Shown here piece by piece: positions 16,779-25,693 of a DNA stretch of 64,000 nucleotides. The notes beneath the pieces were generated by a model that saw only the letters and a program-made list of their open reading frames with translations, was not told the DNA's origin and did not search any database. Every line of letters begins with the position of its first letter. The first letter of the stretch is position 1. A program made the position numbers and the translations under genes. This DNA comes from DASRFA01 sp035651755 (GTDB lineage: Bacteria; Desulfobacterota; Binatia; UBA12015). The DNA lies in contig DASRFA010000044.1 of assembly GCA_035651755.1 (NCBI GenBank), positions 62,001 through 126,000 of the forward strand, written 5' to 3'.

Positions 16779-17785
16779 GCGCTCAGCTCGAGCATCCGCC
16801 GGAGCGAGCGCTCGGCGCCCGCCCGGACGTCCTCGTCGAGCTCGATCGGGTAGCGCATCTCCTCGAGCGAGAGGCGGGTGTCGCCGAGCGTGATCATCTT
16901 CATGTACGCGCAGAGCTTGCAGCTCTTGTAGAAGCGCTTGTCGGGCACCTCGAGGAGGAGGCGGTCCGACATCCCGCACTCCGTGACGACCAGGAACTCG
17001 CTCGCCTCGCTCTCGCGCGCGTATCGGACCATGCCGCTCGTCGACAAGACGGCGTCGGCGAGGTCGAGCACGTCCTTCCGGCACTCGGGGTGCGCGAGAA
17101 TCTTCACCCGCGGGAGGTGATCGCGCACCTTCTGGATCTGCTCGGGTGTGATCTGGTGGTGCACGTAGCAGTTGCCGTCCCAGGCGATGACGTTCTTCTT
17201 CGTCGACTCCTGGACCCAGCGCGCGAGGTTCTGGTCGGGCACGAAGAGGACGTTGTCGGTCGGCAGGCGCTCGACGATGCGGGCCGCGTTCGCGGACGTG
17301 CAGCAGACGTCGGACGCCGCCTTCACGGCGGCGCTCGTGTTCACGTAGCAGACGACCTGGAGGTCCGGGTACAGCTTCCGGAGGTCGGCCTTCCGCTCCT
17401 CGAGCGAGTCGGCGTCGATCGAGTCGGCGAGCGAGCAGCCGGCGCGCAGGTCGGGGAGGAGGACCGTCCGCGCCGGGTTCAGGATCTTCGCGGTCTCCGC
17501 CATGAAGTGGACGCCGCAGAAGACGATCACCCTGGAATCCACGGTCGTCGCCTTCTGGGCGAGCTCGAGCGAGTCGCCGACGAAGTCGGCGACCTGGAAG
17601 ATCTCCGGGCGCTGGTAGTTGTGCGCGAGGATGACCGCATCGCGCTCCCGCTTCAGGCGCTCGATCGCCGCGATGTCGTCCACGATCCGCTCGCACGCCG
17701 CCGGCGTGTACGACGCCGGCGCACCGAGCGGCGCGAACAGCCGCTGCAGGTCCGCGGCGTCCGGTGTGACCTGGGGTTCTTGCAC
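16775..17785 (-). CDS. nadA: Quinolinate synthase NadA
   Basis: Condenses iminoaspartate with dihydroxyacetone phosphate to quinolinate, using a 4Fe-4S cluster (336 aa). Seen: AVILAHNYQRPEIFQVADFVGDSLELA near the N-terminus, CGVHFMAETAKIL, and the three cluster cysteines in VVCYVNTSAAVK, VVTECGMSD and SCKLCAYMK. GTG 17785 is chosen because AGGAGG (17795-17800) lies 9 bases upstream and a promoter sits just above it; longer frames upstream cross this promoter. No nadB is in the window. nadC is far away at 58636. Likely regulated by the NrtR-like protein encoded immediately downstream. Confidence 0.95.
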   Translation of the reverse strand: MQEPQVTPDAADLQRLFAPLGAPASYTPAACERIVDDIAAIERLKRERDAVILAHNYQRPEIFQVADFVGDSLELAQKATTVDSRVIVFCGVHFMAETAKILNPARTVLLPDLRAGCSLADSIDADSLEERKADLRKLYPDLQVVCYVNTSAAVKAASDVCCTSANAARIVERLPTDNVLFVPDQNLARWVQESTKKNVIAWDGNCYVHHQITPEQIQKVRDHLPRVKILAHPECRKDVLDLADAVLSTSGMVRYARESEASEFLVVTECGMSDRLLLEVPDKRFYKSCKLCAYMKMITLGDTRLSLEEMRYPIELDEDVRAGAERSLRRMLELSA

Positions 17786-17803
17786 GGTGATCGTCCTCCT
17801 GGG

Positions 17804-17840
17804 TTTGCGTCCATTGTACGCAAAGTGCCGCGCGGTGCAA
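17804..17840 (-). promoter_or_regulatory. nadA promoter with an inverted-repeat operator over the -10
   Basis: On the minus strand: -35 TTGCAC (17835-17840), a 16-base spacer, -10 TACAAT (17813-17818). A perfect inverted repeat TTTGCGT-N7-ACGCAAA spans 17804-17824 and contains the whole -10. The start site should fall near 17806, giving a leader of about 20 bases with AGGAGG. A repressor bound here would block RNA polymerase directly. The NrtR-like protein encoded by the second gene of the operon is the obvious candidate. Confidence 0.82.
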
Positions 17841-17894
17841 GGGCCCATCGTGAGGCGGTCACGCGGGCGCGTGCACGTTGCGTCGGTGACGGCT

Positions 17895-17941
17895 TGCTGC
17901 GGTAGCGTCGCGCGGCGAGCCGCGCGCGCGGCCACCGGCGC
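17895..17941 (+). repeat. 47-nt dispersed intergenic repeat, copy B
   Basis: Differs from copy A at three positions (for example CGCGCG instead of CGAGCG after the central palindrome). It sits upstream of both nadA and the WS/DGAT gene, unlike copies A and C, which lie downstream of genes. Confidence 0.8.
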
Positions 17942-18056
17942 AGCCGCGCGGTCGAAGCACCCGCCCCGCCGCGCTCCAAGGTCCGCCACAGCGACGGCGC
18001 GAACGACGCGGAAACACCCGCTTGACGTCCGAGCGCAGGCGCCGTAGCGCGGAACC

Positions 18057-19489
18057 GTGAGCGAGGACGCGGGGCTTCGGTTCGAGCGGCGCATGAGCGA
18101 CAGCGACGCGCTCATGTGGTTCATCGAGAACGACCCGGGCCTCCGCTCGACGATCACGACGGTCACGCTGCTCGACCGCGCGCCCGACCTCGGGCGCCTG
18201 CGCGAGAAGATCGCTCAGGCGACGCAGCTCGTGCCGCGCCTCCGCGAGCGCGTCGCGGCCAATCCCTTCTCGATCGCGCCGCCGCGCTGGGAGCCCGACC
18301 CGGACTTCGACCTCTCTCGTTCCACGTCCGGGCGGAGCGCGCGGTCGGCGACGGATCGCTGCGCGAGCTGCTCGACGCGCTCCAGCCGTTCACGATGGAG
18401 GGCTTCGACCGCGCGCGTCCGCTCTGGCAGATCCGGCTCGTCGACGGGCTCGGCGGCGGCCGGTCCGCAATGGCGATGAAGCTCCACCACTCGCTCTCCG
18501 ACGGCGTCGGCCTCGTGCAGATGATGACGAGCCTCGTCGACCTCGACCGCGAGGGCGGGGCGCCCGCGCCCGCGCCGACGGCCGCGCCCTTCCAGATGAT
18601 GAGCATCGCCGAGCGCATGCTCGACGCGCTCGGCTACCAGCGCCGCCGGCAGGTGGAGCGCGCGAAGCGGACGCTCGGCGCGCTCGCGGAAGGCCTCGTC
18701 GGCCTCGTGCGCGACCCGCTCGCGGCGGCGCGCGAGGCCGCCCGCGCGCTGACGTCGACGGCCCGCCTCCTCCGGCCGATCTCGCGGCCCCTCTCGCCGA
18801 TCATGGGCGGGCGCTCGACGCGCGTCCGGCTCGACGTCGTCACCGTCGACTTCCGCGCGCTCAAGTCGGCCGCGCGCGCCGCCGGCGGGACGCTCAACGA
18901 CGCGTTCGTCGCCGCCGTGACCGCCGGCCTCCGGCTCTACCACGAGCTGCACGGCCAGCCGGTCGACACGCTCCGCATGACGATGCCGATCAACCTGCGA
19001 TCCGGCGAGAGCGGCCGGAAGGCGGGCAACCAGTTCGTGCCGGTCCGCTTCGCGGTCCCGATCGCGATCGCCGACGCCGTCGAGCGCATGCGCGAGATCG
19101 GACGCCTCGCGCGCGCGCAGCGCGCCGAGCCCGCGCTCCCGGTCGTCGACGAGCTCGCGGCGCTCTTCAATCGCTTCCCGGCCGCGGTCTCGGCGGCGAT
19201 GCTGGGCGCGATGCTGAAGGGCGTCGACTTCGTGACCAGCAACGTCCCGGGGCCGTCGTTCGAGCTCTACGTGTGCGGTGCGCGCATCGAGCGCATGATC
19301 GGGTTCGGGCCCCTGACCGGCGCGGCCGCGAACCTGACGCTCTTCAGCTATCGCGGCGAATGCGCGATCGGCATCTCCACCGATCCGGCCGCCGTGCCGG
19401 ACCCGGACGCGCTGGTCTCGTGCGTCCGGCGCGGGATCGACGAGGTGCTCGCCGTCGCCGGCGCCGCCGCGGCGCGAGCCGGCGCTTGA
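18057..19489 (+). pseudogene. Wax ester synthase / diacylglycerol acyltransferase (WS/DGAT), frameshifted
   Basis: Acyl-CoA-dependent enzyme making wax esters or triacylglycerol. GTG 18057 opens ERRMSDSDALMWFIENDPGLRSTI and reads to DPDFDLS near 18317, where the frame breaks. The remainder (FHVRAERAVGDGSLREL onward) continues two bases over, to TGA 19489. The junction is a CTCTCT tract (18312-18317); removing one CT unit restores one protein of about 477 codons. The second part carries the catalytic HHSLSDG motif, NDAFVAAVTAGLRLY, MTMPINLR and VTSNVPGP, all typical of the family. Slippage in the CT tract, in the cell or in sequencing, is the likely cause. ATG 18093 is an alternative start. 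Confidence 0.85.
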
Positions 19490-19501
19490 CGACGCGCGAG
19501 C

Positions 19502-19519
19502 GCCCACCTCGAGGTGGGC
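19502..19519. terminator. Palindrome between convergent WS/DGAT and tldE genes
   Basis: GCCCACCTCGAGGTGGGC is a perfect 18-base palindrome, 13 bases past the WS/DGAT stop and 10 bases past the tldE stop on the other strand. It could end transcription from both sides. There is no T-run, so efficiency is uncertain. Confidence 0.5.
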
Positions 19520-19528
19520 TACGGGGAT

Positions 19529-20893
19529 TCAGAGCCCGCCGACGGTCAGGCGCGCGAGCTTGATCGTGGGCGCCGCGACGCTCGAGCGGAACGTGAGGTC
19601 GTTCCCGACCATCTCGACGTCGCGCAGCATCTGGAGGAGGTTCCCCGCGATCGTGATCTCCTCGACCGGGTACGCGAGCTCGCCGTTCTCGATCCAGAGG
19701 CCGGCGGCGCCGCGCGAGTAGTCGCCGGTCACGCCGTTCACGCCGAAGCCCGAGAGCGACGTGACGTAGAGCCCGTTCCGGATCGACCGGACGATCTCCT
19801 CGGGCGTCCACTCGCCCGCCGGGAGGTGGAAGTTCGTCGGCGCGGCGGCGGGGACGTCGCCGATCGAGCGCGCCGCGTTGCCGGTCGACGCGAGGCCGAG
19901 CTTCGCGGCCGCGTAGGTGTCGAGCAGGTAGCTCCGGAGGACGCCGCGCTCGACGACGACCGTCCGGCGCGTGGCGACGCCCTCGCCGTCGAACGGACGC
20001 GAGGCGAGCCCGGACGGAAGGCGGCCGTCGTCGACGAGCGTCAGGAGCGGCGACGCGATCTCCTCGCCGAGGCGATCGAGGAGGAACGAGGCGCGCCGGT
20101 AGAGGGCGCCGCCGCAGACGGCGCTCGCGACGTGCCCGATCAGGCTCGCGGCCGTGTCGGGATCGAAGACGACCGGGACCTCCTGCGTCTTGACGGGTCG
20201 AGCGCCGAGGCGCCGGAGGGCGCGCTGCGCGGCTTTCCGGCCGATCTCTTCGGGCGCCGTCAGGCGGTCGAGCGCGCGGCGCGCGTCGTACCAGGCGTCG
20301 CGCTGCATGGCGCCGTTCTCCGACGCAATCGGCGCCGCCCAGAGCGAGAACGCGGTGCCGCGATAGCGCCCGGCGAAACCCGCGCTGGACGCGTACGCGA
20401 CCAGCGAGCTCCGGAGCGAGAACTCCGCGCCCTCCGAGTTCGCGATGCGCGGGTCGCTCTCGAGGGCCGCCGCCTCGCAGCGGCGCGCGCGCTCGACGCG
20501 CTCCTCGGGGGGGATGGCGAGTCCCGCCTCGTCGGCGATCGCGAGCTCGGGCTCGTCGCGCGCGAGCAGGGCGGCCGGCGGCAGACCCGCGGTCGGGTCG
20601 GGGGCGACGACCTTCGCCATGGCGACGACGTCGGCGGCGAAGCGCTCGACGGCGTCGGGCCCGAGGTCGGCGGTGGACGCGACGGCGCTCGCCTGGCCGG
20701 CGAAGCAGCGGAGCCCGAGCCGGCGCTCGCGCGAGAGCTTGACGGTCTCCACCTCGCGCAGGCGGACGGTGCTCGACGAGGCCTCGTGCTCGAGGACGAG
20801 CGCGTCGCAGGCGGTCGCGCCGGCGCGCCGGGCGCATTCGATCGCGTGCGCCGCGACGTCGCGCAGGTCCGCGCTCGCCGCGGGTGCGCTCAC
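19529..20893 (-). CDS. tldE: TldE/PmbA family protein
   Basis: Partner subunit of the TldD/TldE metalloprotease, which degrades unfolded peptides and matures microcin-like leaders in other bacteria (454 aa). The family pattern is visible: VKLSRERRLGLRCFAG early, RDAWYDARRALDRLTAPEEIGRKAAQRALRRLG, PVVFDPDTAASLIGHVASA (where TldD has the metal-binding helix), VVERGVLRSYLLDTYAAAKLGL, and the closing GDYSRGAAGLWIENGELAYPVEEITIAGNL. It lacks HExxxH, as expected of the non-catalytic half. GTG 20893 overlaps the tldD stop (GTGA). No peptide substrate gene was seen nearby. Confidence 0.9.
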   Translation of the reverse strand: MSAPAASADLRDVAAHAIECARRAGATACDALVLEHEASSSTVRLREVETVKLSRERRLGLRCFAGQASAVASTADLGPDAVERFAADVVAMAKVVAPDPTAGLPPAALLARDEPELAIADEAGLAIPPEERVERARRCEAAALESDPRIANSEGAEFSLRSSLVAYASSAGFAGRYRGTAFSLWAAPIASENGAMQRDAWYDARRALDRLTAPEEIGRKAAQRALRRLGARPVKTQEVPVVFDPDTAASLIGHVASAVCGGALYRRASFLLDRLGEEIASPLLTLVDDGRLPSGLASRPFDGEGVATRRTVVVERGVLRSYLLDTYAAAKLGLASTGNAARSIGDVPAAAPTNFHLPAGEWTPEEIVRSIRNGLYVTSLSGFGVNGVTGDYSRGAAGLWIENGELAYPVEEITIAGNLLQMLRDVEMVGNDLTFRSSVAAPTIKLARLTVGGL

Positions 20894-22380
20894 GCGCGCG
20901 TTCCGCCGACGGTGATGCCGTCGATCCGGATCGTCGGGAGCCCGACGCCGACCGGAACCGACTGACCGTCTTTGCCGCAGGTGCCGATGCCGTCGTCGAG
21001 CTTCAGGTCGGACGCGACGCGGGTGATGCGCGTCAGCACGTCGGGTCCGTTGCCGATCAGCGTCGCGCCCTTGACGGGCCGGCCGACGCGGCCGCCCTCG
21101 ATCAGGTACGCCTCGCTCGCCGAGAAGACGAACTTGCCGTTCGTGATGTCGACCTGGCCGCCGCCGAACGAGACCGCGTAGAGCCCGCGGTCGACCGACC
21201 GGATGACGTCCTCCGGCGCGTCCTCGCCCGCGAGCATGAAGGTGTTGGTCATGCGCGGCAGCGGGTAGTGCATGAAGCTCTCGCGCCGGCCGTTCCCGGT
21301 CGGTGCGACGCCCATCAGGCGCGCGTTCAGGCGGTCCTGCAGGTAGCCGACCAGCCGGCCCTTCTCGATGAGGACGTTCCGCCGGGTCGGGATGCCCTCG
21401 TCGTCGACGTTGAGCGACCCGCGGCGCGAGGCGATGGTGCCGTCGTCGACGACGGTGCAGAGCTCCGACGCGACGCGCTCGCCCATGAGCTTCGCGAACG
21501 CGGACGTGCCCTTGCGGTTGAAGTCGCCCTCGAGCCCGTGCCCGATCGCCTCGTGGAGGAGCACGCCGGGCCAGCCCGGACCCAGCACGACCACCATCTG
21601 CCCGGCCGGCGCGTCGACGGCCTCGAGGTTCACGAGCGCCTGGCGGGCGGCGTCGCGCGCGAACGCGAGCGCGCGCTCGGAGCCGTCGACGAGGAAGGAG
21701 AAGGCGACGCGGCCGCCGCCGCCCGCGGTTCCCTGCTGGCGCTTGCCGCCGTCCTCCGCGATGCACGTGACGTTGACGCGCAGGAGCGGCTGCACGTCGG
21801 CGACGAGCTCGCCGGCGGAGTTCGCGACCAGGACGAGCTTCTCCTCGGTGCCGACCGAAGCGAAGACGTTCACGATCCGCGGGTCGACGGCGCGGGCCGC
21901 CGCGTCGATCCGGCGCAGGAGCTCGACGCGCTCGGGGAGCGGCCGCTCGAGCTCTGCGCTCGCGACCGGATAGAGGTCGCGCTCCGGCCGCGCGCTCGGC
22001 GCGCGCACGGCGATCGCGTCTGCGCCGGCCTCGGAGGACGCGATCGCCCGCGCGTGGCGCGCCGCGATCTGCAGGCGCTCGACCGTGACCTCGTCCGAGT
22101 ACGCGTAGCCGGTCTTCTCGCCCGCGAGCACTCGCACGCCGACGCCCTGCGAGATGCTGTGATTCGCTTTCTTGACGAGGCCTTCCTCGAGCGAGACGCT
22201 GTCGGCGGCCCGGAACTCGAAGTAGAGGTCCGCGAAGTCGGCGCGGCGGGCGAGCGCGCTTCCGAGCGCCGCCTCGACTGCGCGCTCGTCGAGGCCGAAG
22301 CGCTCGAAGAAGAACCGCTCCGGCTGCCGAGTCTCGCCCGCGACCGGCGCCTTGCCGCCCGGGATGGATGCATCGCTCAT
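20890..22380 (-). CDS. tldD: TldD family metalloprotease
   Basis: Catalytic half of the TldD/TldE protease (496 aa). Zinc motif HEAIGHGLEGDF (about 255) is intact, preceded by VVLGPGWPGVLLHEA. Other conserved parts: SVSLEEGLVKKANHSISQGVGVRVL near the N-terminus, RVASELCTVVDDGTIASRRGSLNVDDEG, and the end GIGTCGKDGQSVPVGVGLPTIRID. ATG 22380 is chosen because GAGGGAG lies about 8 bases upstream; an in-frame ATG 11 codons earlier lacks a site. Together with tldE it forms a two-gene unit directly downstream of the SirB1-like gene (13 bases away), so one operon is likely. Confidence 0.93.
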   Translation of the reverse strand: MSDASIPGGKAPVAGETRQPERFFFERFGLDERAVEAALGSALARRADFADLYFEFRAADSVSLEEGLVKKANHSISQGVGVRVLAGEKTGYAYSDEVTVERLQIAARHARAIASSEAGADAIAVRAPSARPERDLYPVASAELERPLPERVELLRRIDAAARAVDPRIVNVFASVGTEEKLVLVANSAGELVADVQPLLRVNVTCIAEDGGKRQQGTAGGGGRVAFSFLVDGSERALAFARDAARQALVNLEAVDAPAGQMVVVLGPGWPGVLLHEAIGHGLEGDFNRKGTSAFAKLMGERVASELCTVVDDGTIASRRGSLNVDDEGIPTRRNVLIEKGRLVGYLQDRLNARLMGVAPTGNGRRESFMHYPLPRMTNTFMLAGEDAPEDVIRSVDRGLYAVSFGGGQVDITNGKFVFSASEAYLIEGGRVGRPVKGATLIGNGPDVLTRITRVASDLKLDDGIGTCGKDGQSVPVGVGLPTIRIDGITVGGTRA

Positions 22381-22393
22381 CGCGTGGTCTCCC

Positions 22394-23254
22394 TCATTGC
22401 AGGGTAGGGGCATTGCGCATGAGCTGCACCAGGGCGGCGCGCACGACCTCGCCTTCCGGGTCGTCGGGCACGAGCTCGCAGTAGCGCTCGAGATCGGCGA
22501 TGGCGGCGTGCGGGCAGTCGAGGCGCTGGTAGAGGGCGCCGCGATCGCGGAGCCATTGCGGCTGGTCGGGATTCATCTGCACGAGGCGATCGACGACCCG
22601 GAGCGCGCGCGGCAGATCCCGCCGGCGGAGGTAGTTCGCCTTCAGGTTCGCGAGCACGCGCGTCAGGATCGCGCCCGGCGTCGGCGGCTCGGCGAGGAGC
22701 TGGTCGGCGACGGCTGCGGGATCGGCCGCCTTCATCTCGCCCAGCTGCTTGACGAGGTCGTCCCGCGAGACGACGCGCCCGCCGTGGAACGCGTCGAGGA
22801 TCGTCTCGCCGTGCCGGACCAGGAAGTGACCCGGCGCGTTGACGCCGGCGACCGGCTGATCGAGCCGCCGTCCGGCCGCGAGGTACACGATCGCGAGCGT
22901 GATCGGGATGCCGCGGCGGCGATCGATGACGTCGTTCAGGTAGCTGTTGCGCGGGTCGTAGTAGTCGCCGTCGTCGCCGGCGAACCGCCGGCGCTCGAAG
23001 ATCTCCTGCGCGAGCGCGCGCCGGACCTCGTCCGGTGCTGCGCCGTCCGCCACGCGGGCGCGCGCCGCTTCCGCCGCGTCGTCGATGAAGCCGAGGTAGC
23101 GCCCGAGGTCGAGGTCGGGGTACTCCTCGGCGGCGATGAGGAGCGCTCCCTCGGCCACGTCGCCGTCGCCGGCGCGGGCAATCTCGTAGAGTCGGGCGCG
23201 AATCTCCTCGATCGGGCTTCCCCGCATCCGAGCATCGAGTAGCATTTGGTGCAT
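22394..23254 (-). CDS. SirB1-type transglutaminase-like protein with TPR tail
   Basis: 286 aa. The N-terminal half has the SirB1/YchA pattern: YYDPRNSYLNDVIDRRRGIPITLAIVYLAAGRRL and GVNAPGHFLVRHG. The transglutaminase core is present in form, but the usual Cys is replaced (family members are often inactive). The C-terminal third is a TPR-like repeat (LANLKANYLRRRDLPRALRVVDRLVQMNPDQ...LRDRGALYQRL). The biochemical role of the family is not established. Several ATGs occur within the first 11 codons and no clear ribosome binding site separates them, so the start is uncertain by up to 10 residues. It is divergent from the DHH gene. Confidence 0.8.
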   Translation of the reverse strand: MHQMLLDARMRGSPIEEIRARLYEIARAGDGDVAEGALLIAAEEYPDLDLGRYLGFIDDAAEAARARVADGAAPDEVRRALAQEIFERRRFAGDDGDYYDPRNSYLNDVIDRRRGIPITLAIVYLAAGRRLDQPVAGVNAPGHFLVRHGETILDAFHGGRVVSRDDLVKQLGEMKAADPAAVADQLLAEPPTPGAILTRVLANLKANYLRRRDLPRALRVVDRLVQMNPDQPQWLRDRGALYQRLDCPHAAIADLERYCELVPDDPEGEVVRAALVQLMRNAPTLQ

Positions 23255-23293
23255 CTGGTCGGAAGGCCGACCGGCGCGCCGCCCGAGGCGGGG

Positions 23294-23323
23294 TGGACAA
23301 GCCGGCGGGGGCGCCGTTATACT
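23294..23323 (+). promoter_or_regulatory. Sigma70-type promoter for the DHH phosphoesterase gene
   Basis: -35 TGGACA (23294-23299), 18-base spacer, -10 TATACT (23318-23323). The expected start point near 23330 lies 38 bases ahead of ATG 23368 and supports that start over in-frame codons further upstream. Confidence 0.65.
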
Positions 23324-23367
23324 CCTCGTCCGCGGCGGCCATCCTGGCCGTTGCGTTTCGACACTCC

Positions 23368-24381
23368 ATGGGCCAAGCGAAGGGACCTCTGGTCTCGCTT
23401 CTCGACGCGCTCGAGGGACCGGAGCCGTTCGTCATCCTCCCGCACGACAACCCGGACCCGGACGCCCTCGCGAGCGCTGCGGCGCTGCAGTACATCGTGC
23501 ACCAGCTCACCGAGCGGGAGTCGGTGATCGCGCTCGGAGGCATCATCGGTCGCGCGGAGAACCGCGCGATGGTGAAGTACCTGAACATCAACCTCGTGCC
23601 GGTGCGCGAGATCGATTTCGGGAAGGACACGAAGGTCGCGCTCGTCGATACCCAGCCCGGCCGCTCGAACAACTCGCTGCCGACCGAGATCCGGCCGGCG
23701 GCGGTGATCGACCACCACCCGTCCTACGGTGCCTGCGACGGCATACCGTTCGTCGACCTGCGCGAGGACTACGGCGCGACCTCGACGATCTTGACGGAGT
23801 ACCTGCGCGACTCGCACGTGACCGTCGAGAGCAAAATCGCGACGGCGCTCTTCTACGGCATCAACGCCGAGACCCAGGACCTCGGCCGCGAGGCGACGCT
23901 CGCCGACTTCACCGCGAGCCACTTCCTCTACCCGTACGCGAACAAGCGCCGGCTCGGGAAGATCGAGAACGCGCGCGTGCCGCGCGAGTACTTCCGGACC
24001 TTCCGCGACGCGATCGAGGGCGCCGTGATCTACGACAAGGTCGTCATGTCCGACCTGGGCGACGTCCTCTATCCCGACATGGTCGCCGAGGTCGCCGACT
24101 TCCTGCTGCGGCTCGACGAGGTGGAGTGGGCGCTCGCGATGGGGACCTACAAGCGCTCGCTGCACGTGTCGCTCCGGACGACCGATCGCGACGCGAACGC
24201 CGGCGAGGTGCTGCAGAAGGTCCTCGGGAGCCGGTCGGCGGGCGGCCACGACATGATCGCCGGCGGGAAGCTCCGGATCGAGGGCAACGGCCTCGAGCGC
24301 GAGAAGGCGGCGGTGCGCGTGAAGGAGCGCTTCCTGCGGCGCATCGGGGTGGAATCCGCGGAAGCGCGCGACCTCGTCTAA
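23368..24381 (+). CDS. DHH/DHHA1 family phosphoesterase (NrnA-like)
   Basis: Manganese-dependent phosphodiesterase (337 aa), probably degrading short oligonucleotides or cyclic-dinucleotide products. The DHH motifs are visible: ILPHDNPDPDALASAAALQY (motif I), VALVDTQPGRSNNS (motif II), AVIDHHPS (DHH motif III) and EDYGATSTILTEYL. The C-terminal part has SLRTTDRDANAGEVLQKVLG...GGHDMIAGGKL, the DHHA1 substrate-binding motif with GGH. Start ATG 23368 (MGQAKG) follows the promoter at 23294-23323. The TAA stop is immediately followed by an inverted REP-like hairpin. NrnA versus other DHH subfamilies is not resolved; there is no CBS domain. Confidence 0.85.
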   Translation: MGQAKGPLVSLLDALEGPEPFVILPHDNPDPDALASAAALQYIVHQLTERESVIALGGIIGRAENRAMVKYLNINLVPVREIDFGKDTKVALVDTQPGRSNNSLPTEIRPAAVIDHHPSYGACDGIPFVDLREDYGATSTILTEYLRDSHVTVESKIATALFYGINAETQDLGREATLADFTASHFLYPYANKRRLGKIENARVPREYFRTFRDAIEGAVIYDKVVMSDLGDVLYPDMVAEVADFLLRLDEVEWALAMGTYKRSLHVSLRTTDRDANAGEVLQKVLGSRSAGGHDMIAGGKLRIEGNGLEREKAAVRVKERFLRRIGVESAEARDLV

Positions 24382-24436
24382 CGAGGGGCTCGCGCCCCTC
24401 GCCCCGTTTGGCGAAGCCAAACGGGGCCCCACTCCC
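24382..24436 (-). repeat. REP-like two-hairpin repeat, copy R1 (inverted)
   Basis: On the minus strand: a 12-base stem GCCCCGTTTGGC with its exact complement around a 3-base loop, then a second stem GAGGGG/CCCCTC. Compared with R2 and R3, the first stem has a C-to-T change matched by G-to-A on the other arm, so pairing is kept. It begins one base past the DHH stop codon and may serve as terminator between DHH and the convergent queG. Confidence 0.85.
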
Positions 24437-24537
24437 GCGGTCGCTTCGCTCCGCGCTCGCTTCGCTCGCGATCGGTGCCGACCGTGGCCTCGAGGGGCGG
24501 TTTCGTCCGTGCCTGGCACTCCCGCGGTCGCTTCGCT
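24431..24537. repeat. 20-bp direct repeat pair in the DHH-queG gap
   Basis: ACTCCCGCGGTCGCTTCGCT occurs at 24431-24450 and again at 24518-24537, with other CGCTTCGCT runs between. Low-complexity, GC-rich spacer with no protein-like frame. Confidence 0.6.
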
Positions 24538-24583
24538 TCCGCGGTCTCTTCGCTCCGGGCGCTTCGCGCGCGAGAGCGATCGT

Positions 24584-25693
24584 TCAGTCGAGCGCGACGC
24601 GGGCTTCCGCAACGACCGCCTCGTCGGGGTCGTGTAGCGCTCGCTCGAGCGCCTGGCGTGCGGTCGTTCCCGCGACGTCGCGGAGGCGGCCGAGCGACCA
24701 GGCCGCGTGGCTCCGGACGAGCGCGGCGTCGTGCTCCGCGAGCGCGCGCGCCAGCACCGCGACGGCAGCCGGGTTGCCGGTGTTGCCGAGGACGACCGCT
24801 GCGTTGCGCGCGAGCCCGACACGCCCCGTCCGGCGCACGGCGCTCGCGCCGTAGCGGCGCGCGAAGCCGTCGTCGTCGAGCGCGATCGTGTCCGCGAGGA
24901 GCGGCGCCAGCTCGTCGGACGGTCGGCTCGCCGCGTCCCGATTCCAGGGACAGGCGGTCTGGCAGAGGTCGCACCCGAAGATCCACCCGGCGAGAAGCGG
25001 CCGGAGCGCGCGGTCGATCGCGCGCTTGTGCTCGATCGTCAGGTACGAGATGCAGCGCCGCGGCTCGAGGCGGTACCCGGGCTCGATCGCGGCCGTCGGG
25101 CACGCCGCGAGGCAGCGATCGCAGACGCCACAGCGGTCGACCGCCGGCGGGTCGGGCTCGAGCTCGAGCGCGACCAGCATCTCCGCGAGGAACGCGTACG
25201 ACCCGACGTCCTCGCTCAGCGTGAGCGTGTGCTTGCCGGTCCACCCGACGCCTGCGCGCGCGGCCCATTCGTGCTCGAACACGGCGCCGGTATCGACGAA
25301 TGCCGCGGTACGGCATCCCGGCACGATGTCTTCCACGGCGTCCGCCCAGGCGCGGAGCCGCGCCGCCACGACGTCGTGGTAGTCGGGGCCGAGCGCGTAC
25401 GCGGCGATCCGCCCGCGCAGCTCCGCACGCCAGTCGACCGGCGCCGGTGGCGGCGCCTGGTACGGCACGAACGCGCTCACGATCGAGCGCGCCCACGGAT
25501 AGCGCGTGCGGGGGTCGAGACGCGCCTTGCGGTGATGCAGGAGGTAGCGCATGTCGCCCGCGCGTCCCTCGTCGATCCAGCGCTCGTAGAACGCGTTGCG
25601 CTCGAGGGCGACGATTTGCGTCACCCGCGGCCGCACGAAGCCGAGGCGCGTCCCGGCGGTGACGATCGCGCTCCGGATGTCACTTCCCGTCAC
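24584..25693 (-). CDS. queG: Epoxyqueuosine reductase QueG
   Basis: Cobalamin- and 4Fe-4S-dependent enzyme that reduces epoxyqueuosine to queuosine in tRNA, the last step of Q synthesis (369 aa). Two ferredoxin-like cluster motifs are present: CGVCDRCLAACPT (about 187-199), then CISYLTIEHK, and CDLCQTACPWNRDA (about 240). The N-terminal cobalamin-binding region has DMRYLLHHRKARLDPRTRYPWARSIVS and GVGWTGKHTLTLSEDVGSYAFLAEML. A HEAT-like C-terminal part (LARNAAVVLGNTGNPAAVAVLARAL...RSHAAWSLGRL) is typical of longer QueG forms. No other queuosine genes are in the window. Confidence 0.93.
   Translation of the reverse strand: MTGSDIRSAIVTAGTRLGFVRPRVTQIVALERNAFYERWIDEGRAGDMRYLLHHRKARLDPRTRYPWARSIVSAFVPYQAPPPAPVDWRAELRGRIAAYALGPDYHDVVAARLRAWADAVEDIVPGCRTAAFVDTGAVFEHEWAARAGVGWTGKHTLTLSEDVGSYAFLAEMLVALELEPDPPAVDRCGVCDRCLAACPTAAIEPGYRLEPRRCISYLTIEHKRAIDRALRPLLAGWIFGCDLCQTACPWNRDAASRPSDELAPLLADTIALDDDGFARRYGASAVRRTGRVGLARNAAVVLGNTGNPAAVAVLARALAEHDAALVRSHAAWSLGRLRDVAGTTARQALERALHDPDEAVVAEARVALD

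Larger units (their letters stand above)
17786..18056. other. 271-bp divergent gap between nadA and the WS/DGAT gene
   Basis: Holds the nadA promoter/operator (17804-17840) and one copy of the 47-nt repeat (17895-17941). No good promoter was found for the plus-strand WS/DGAT gene, and no small reading frame is convincing. Confidence 0.55.
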
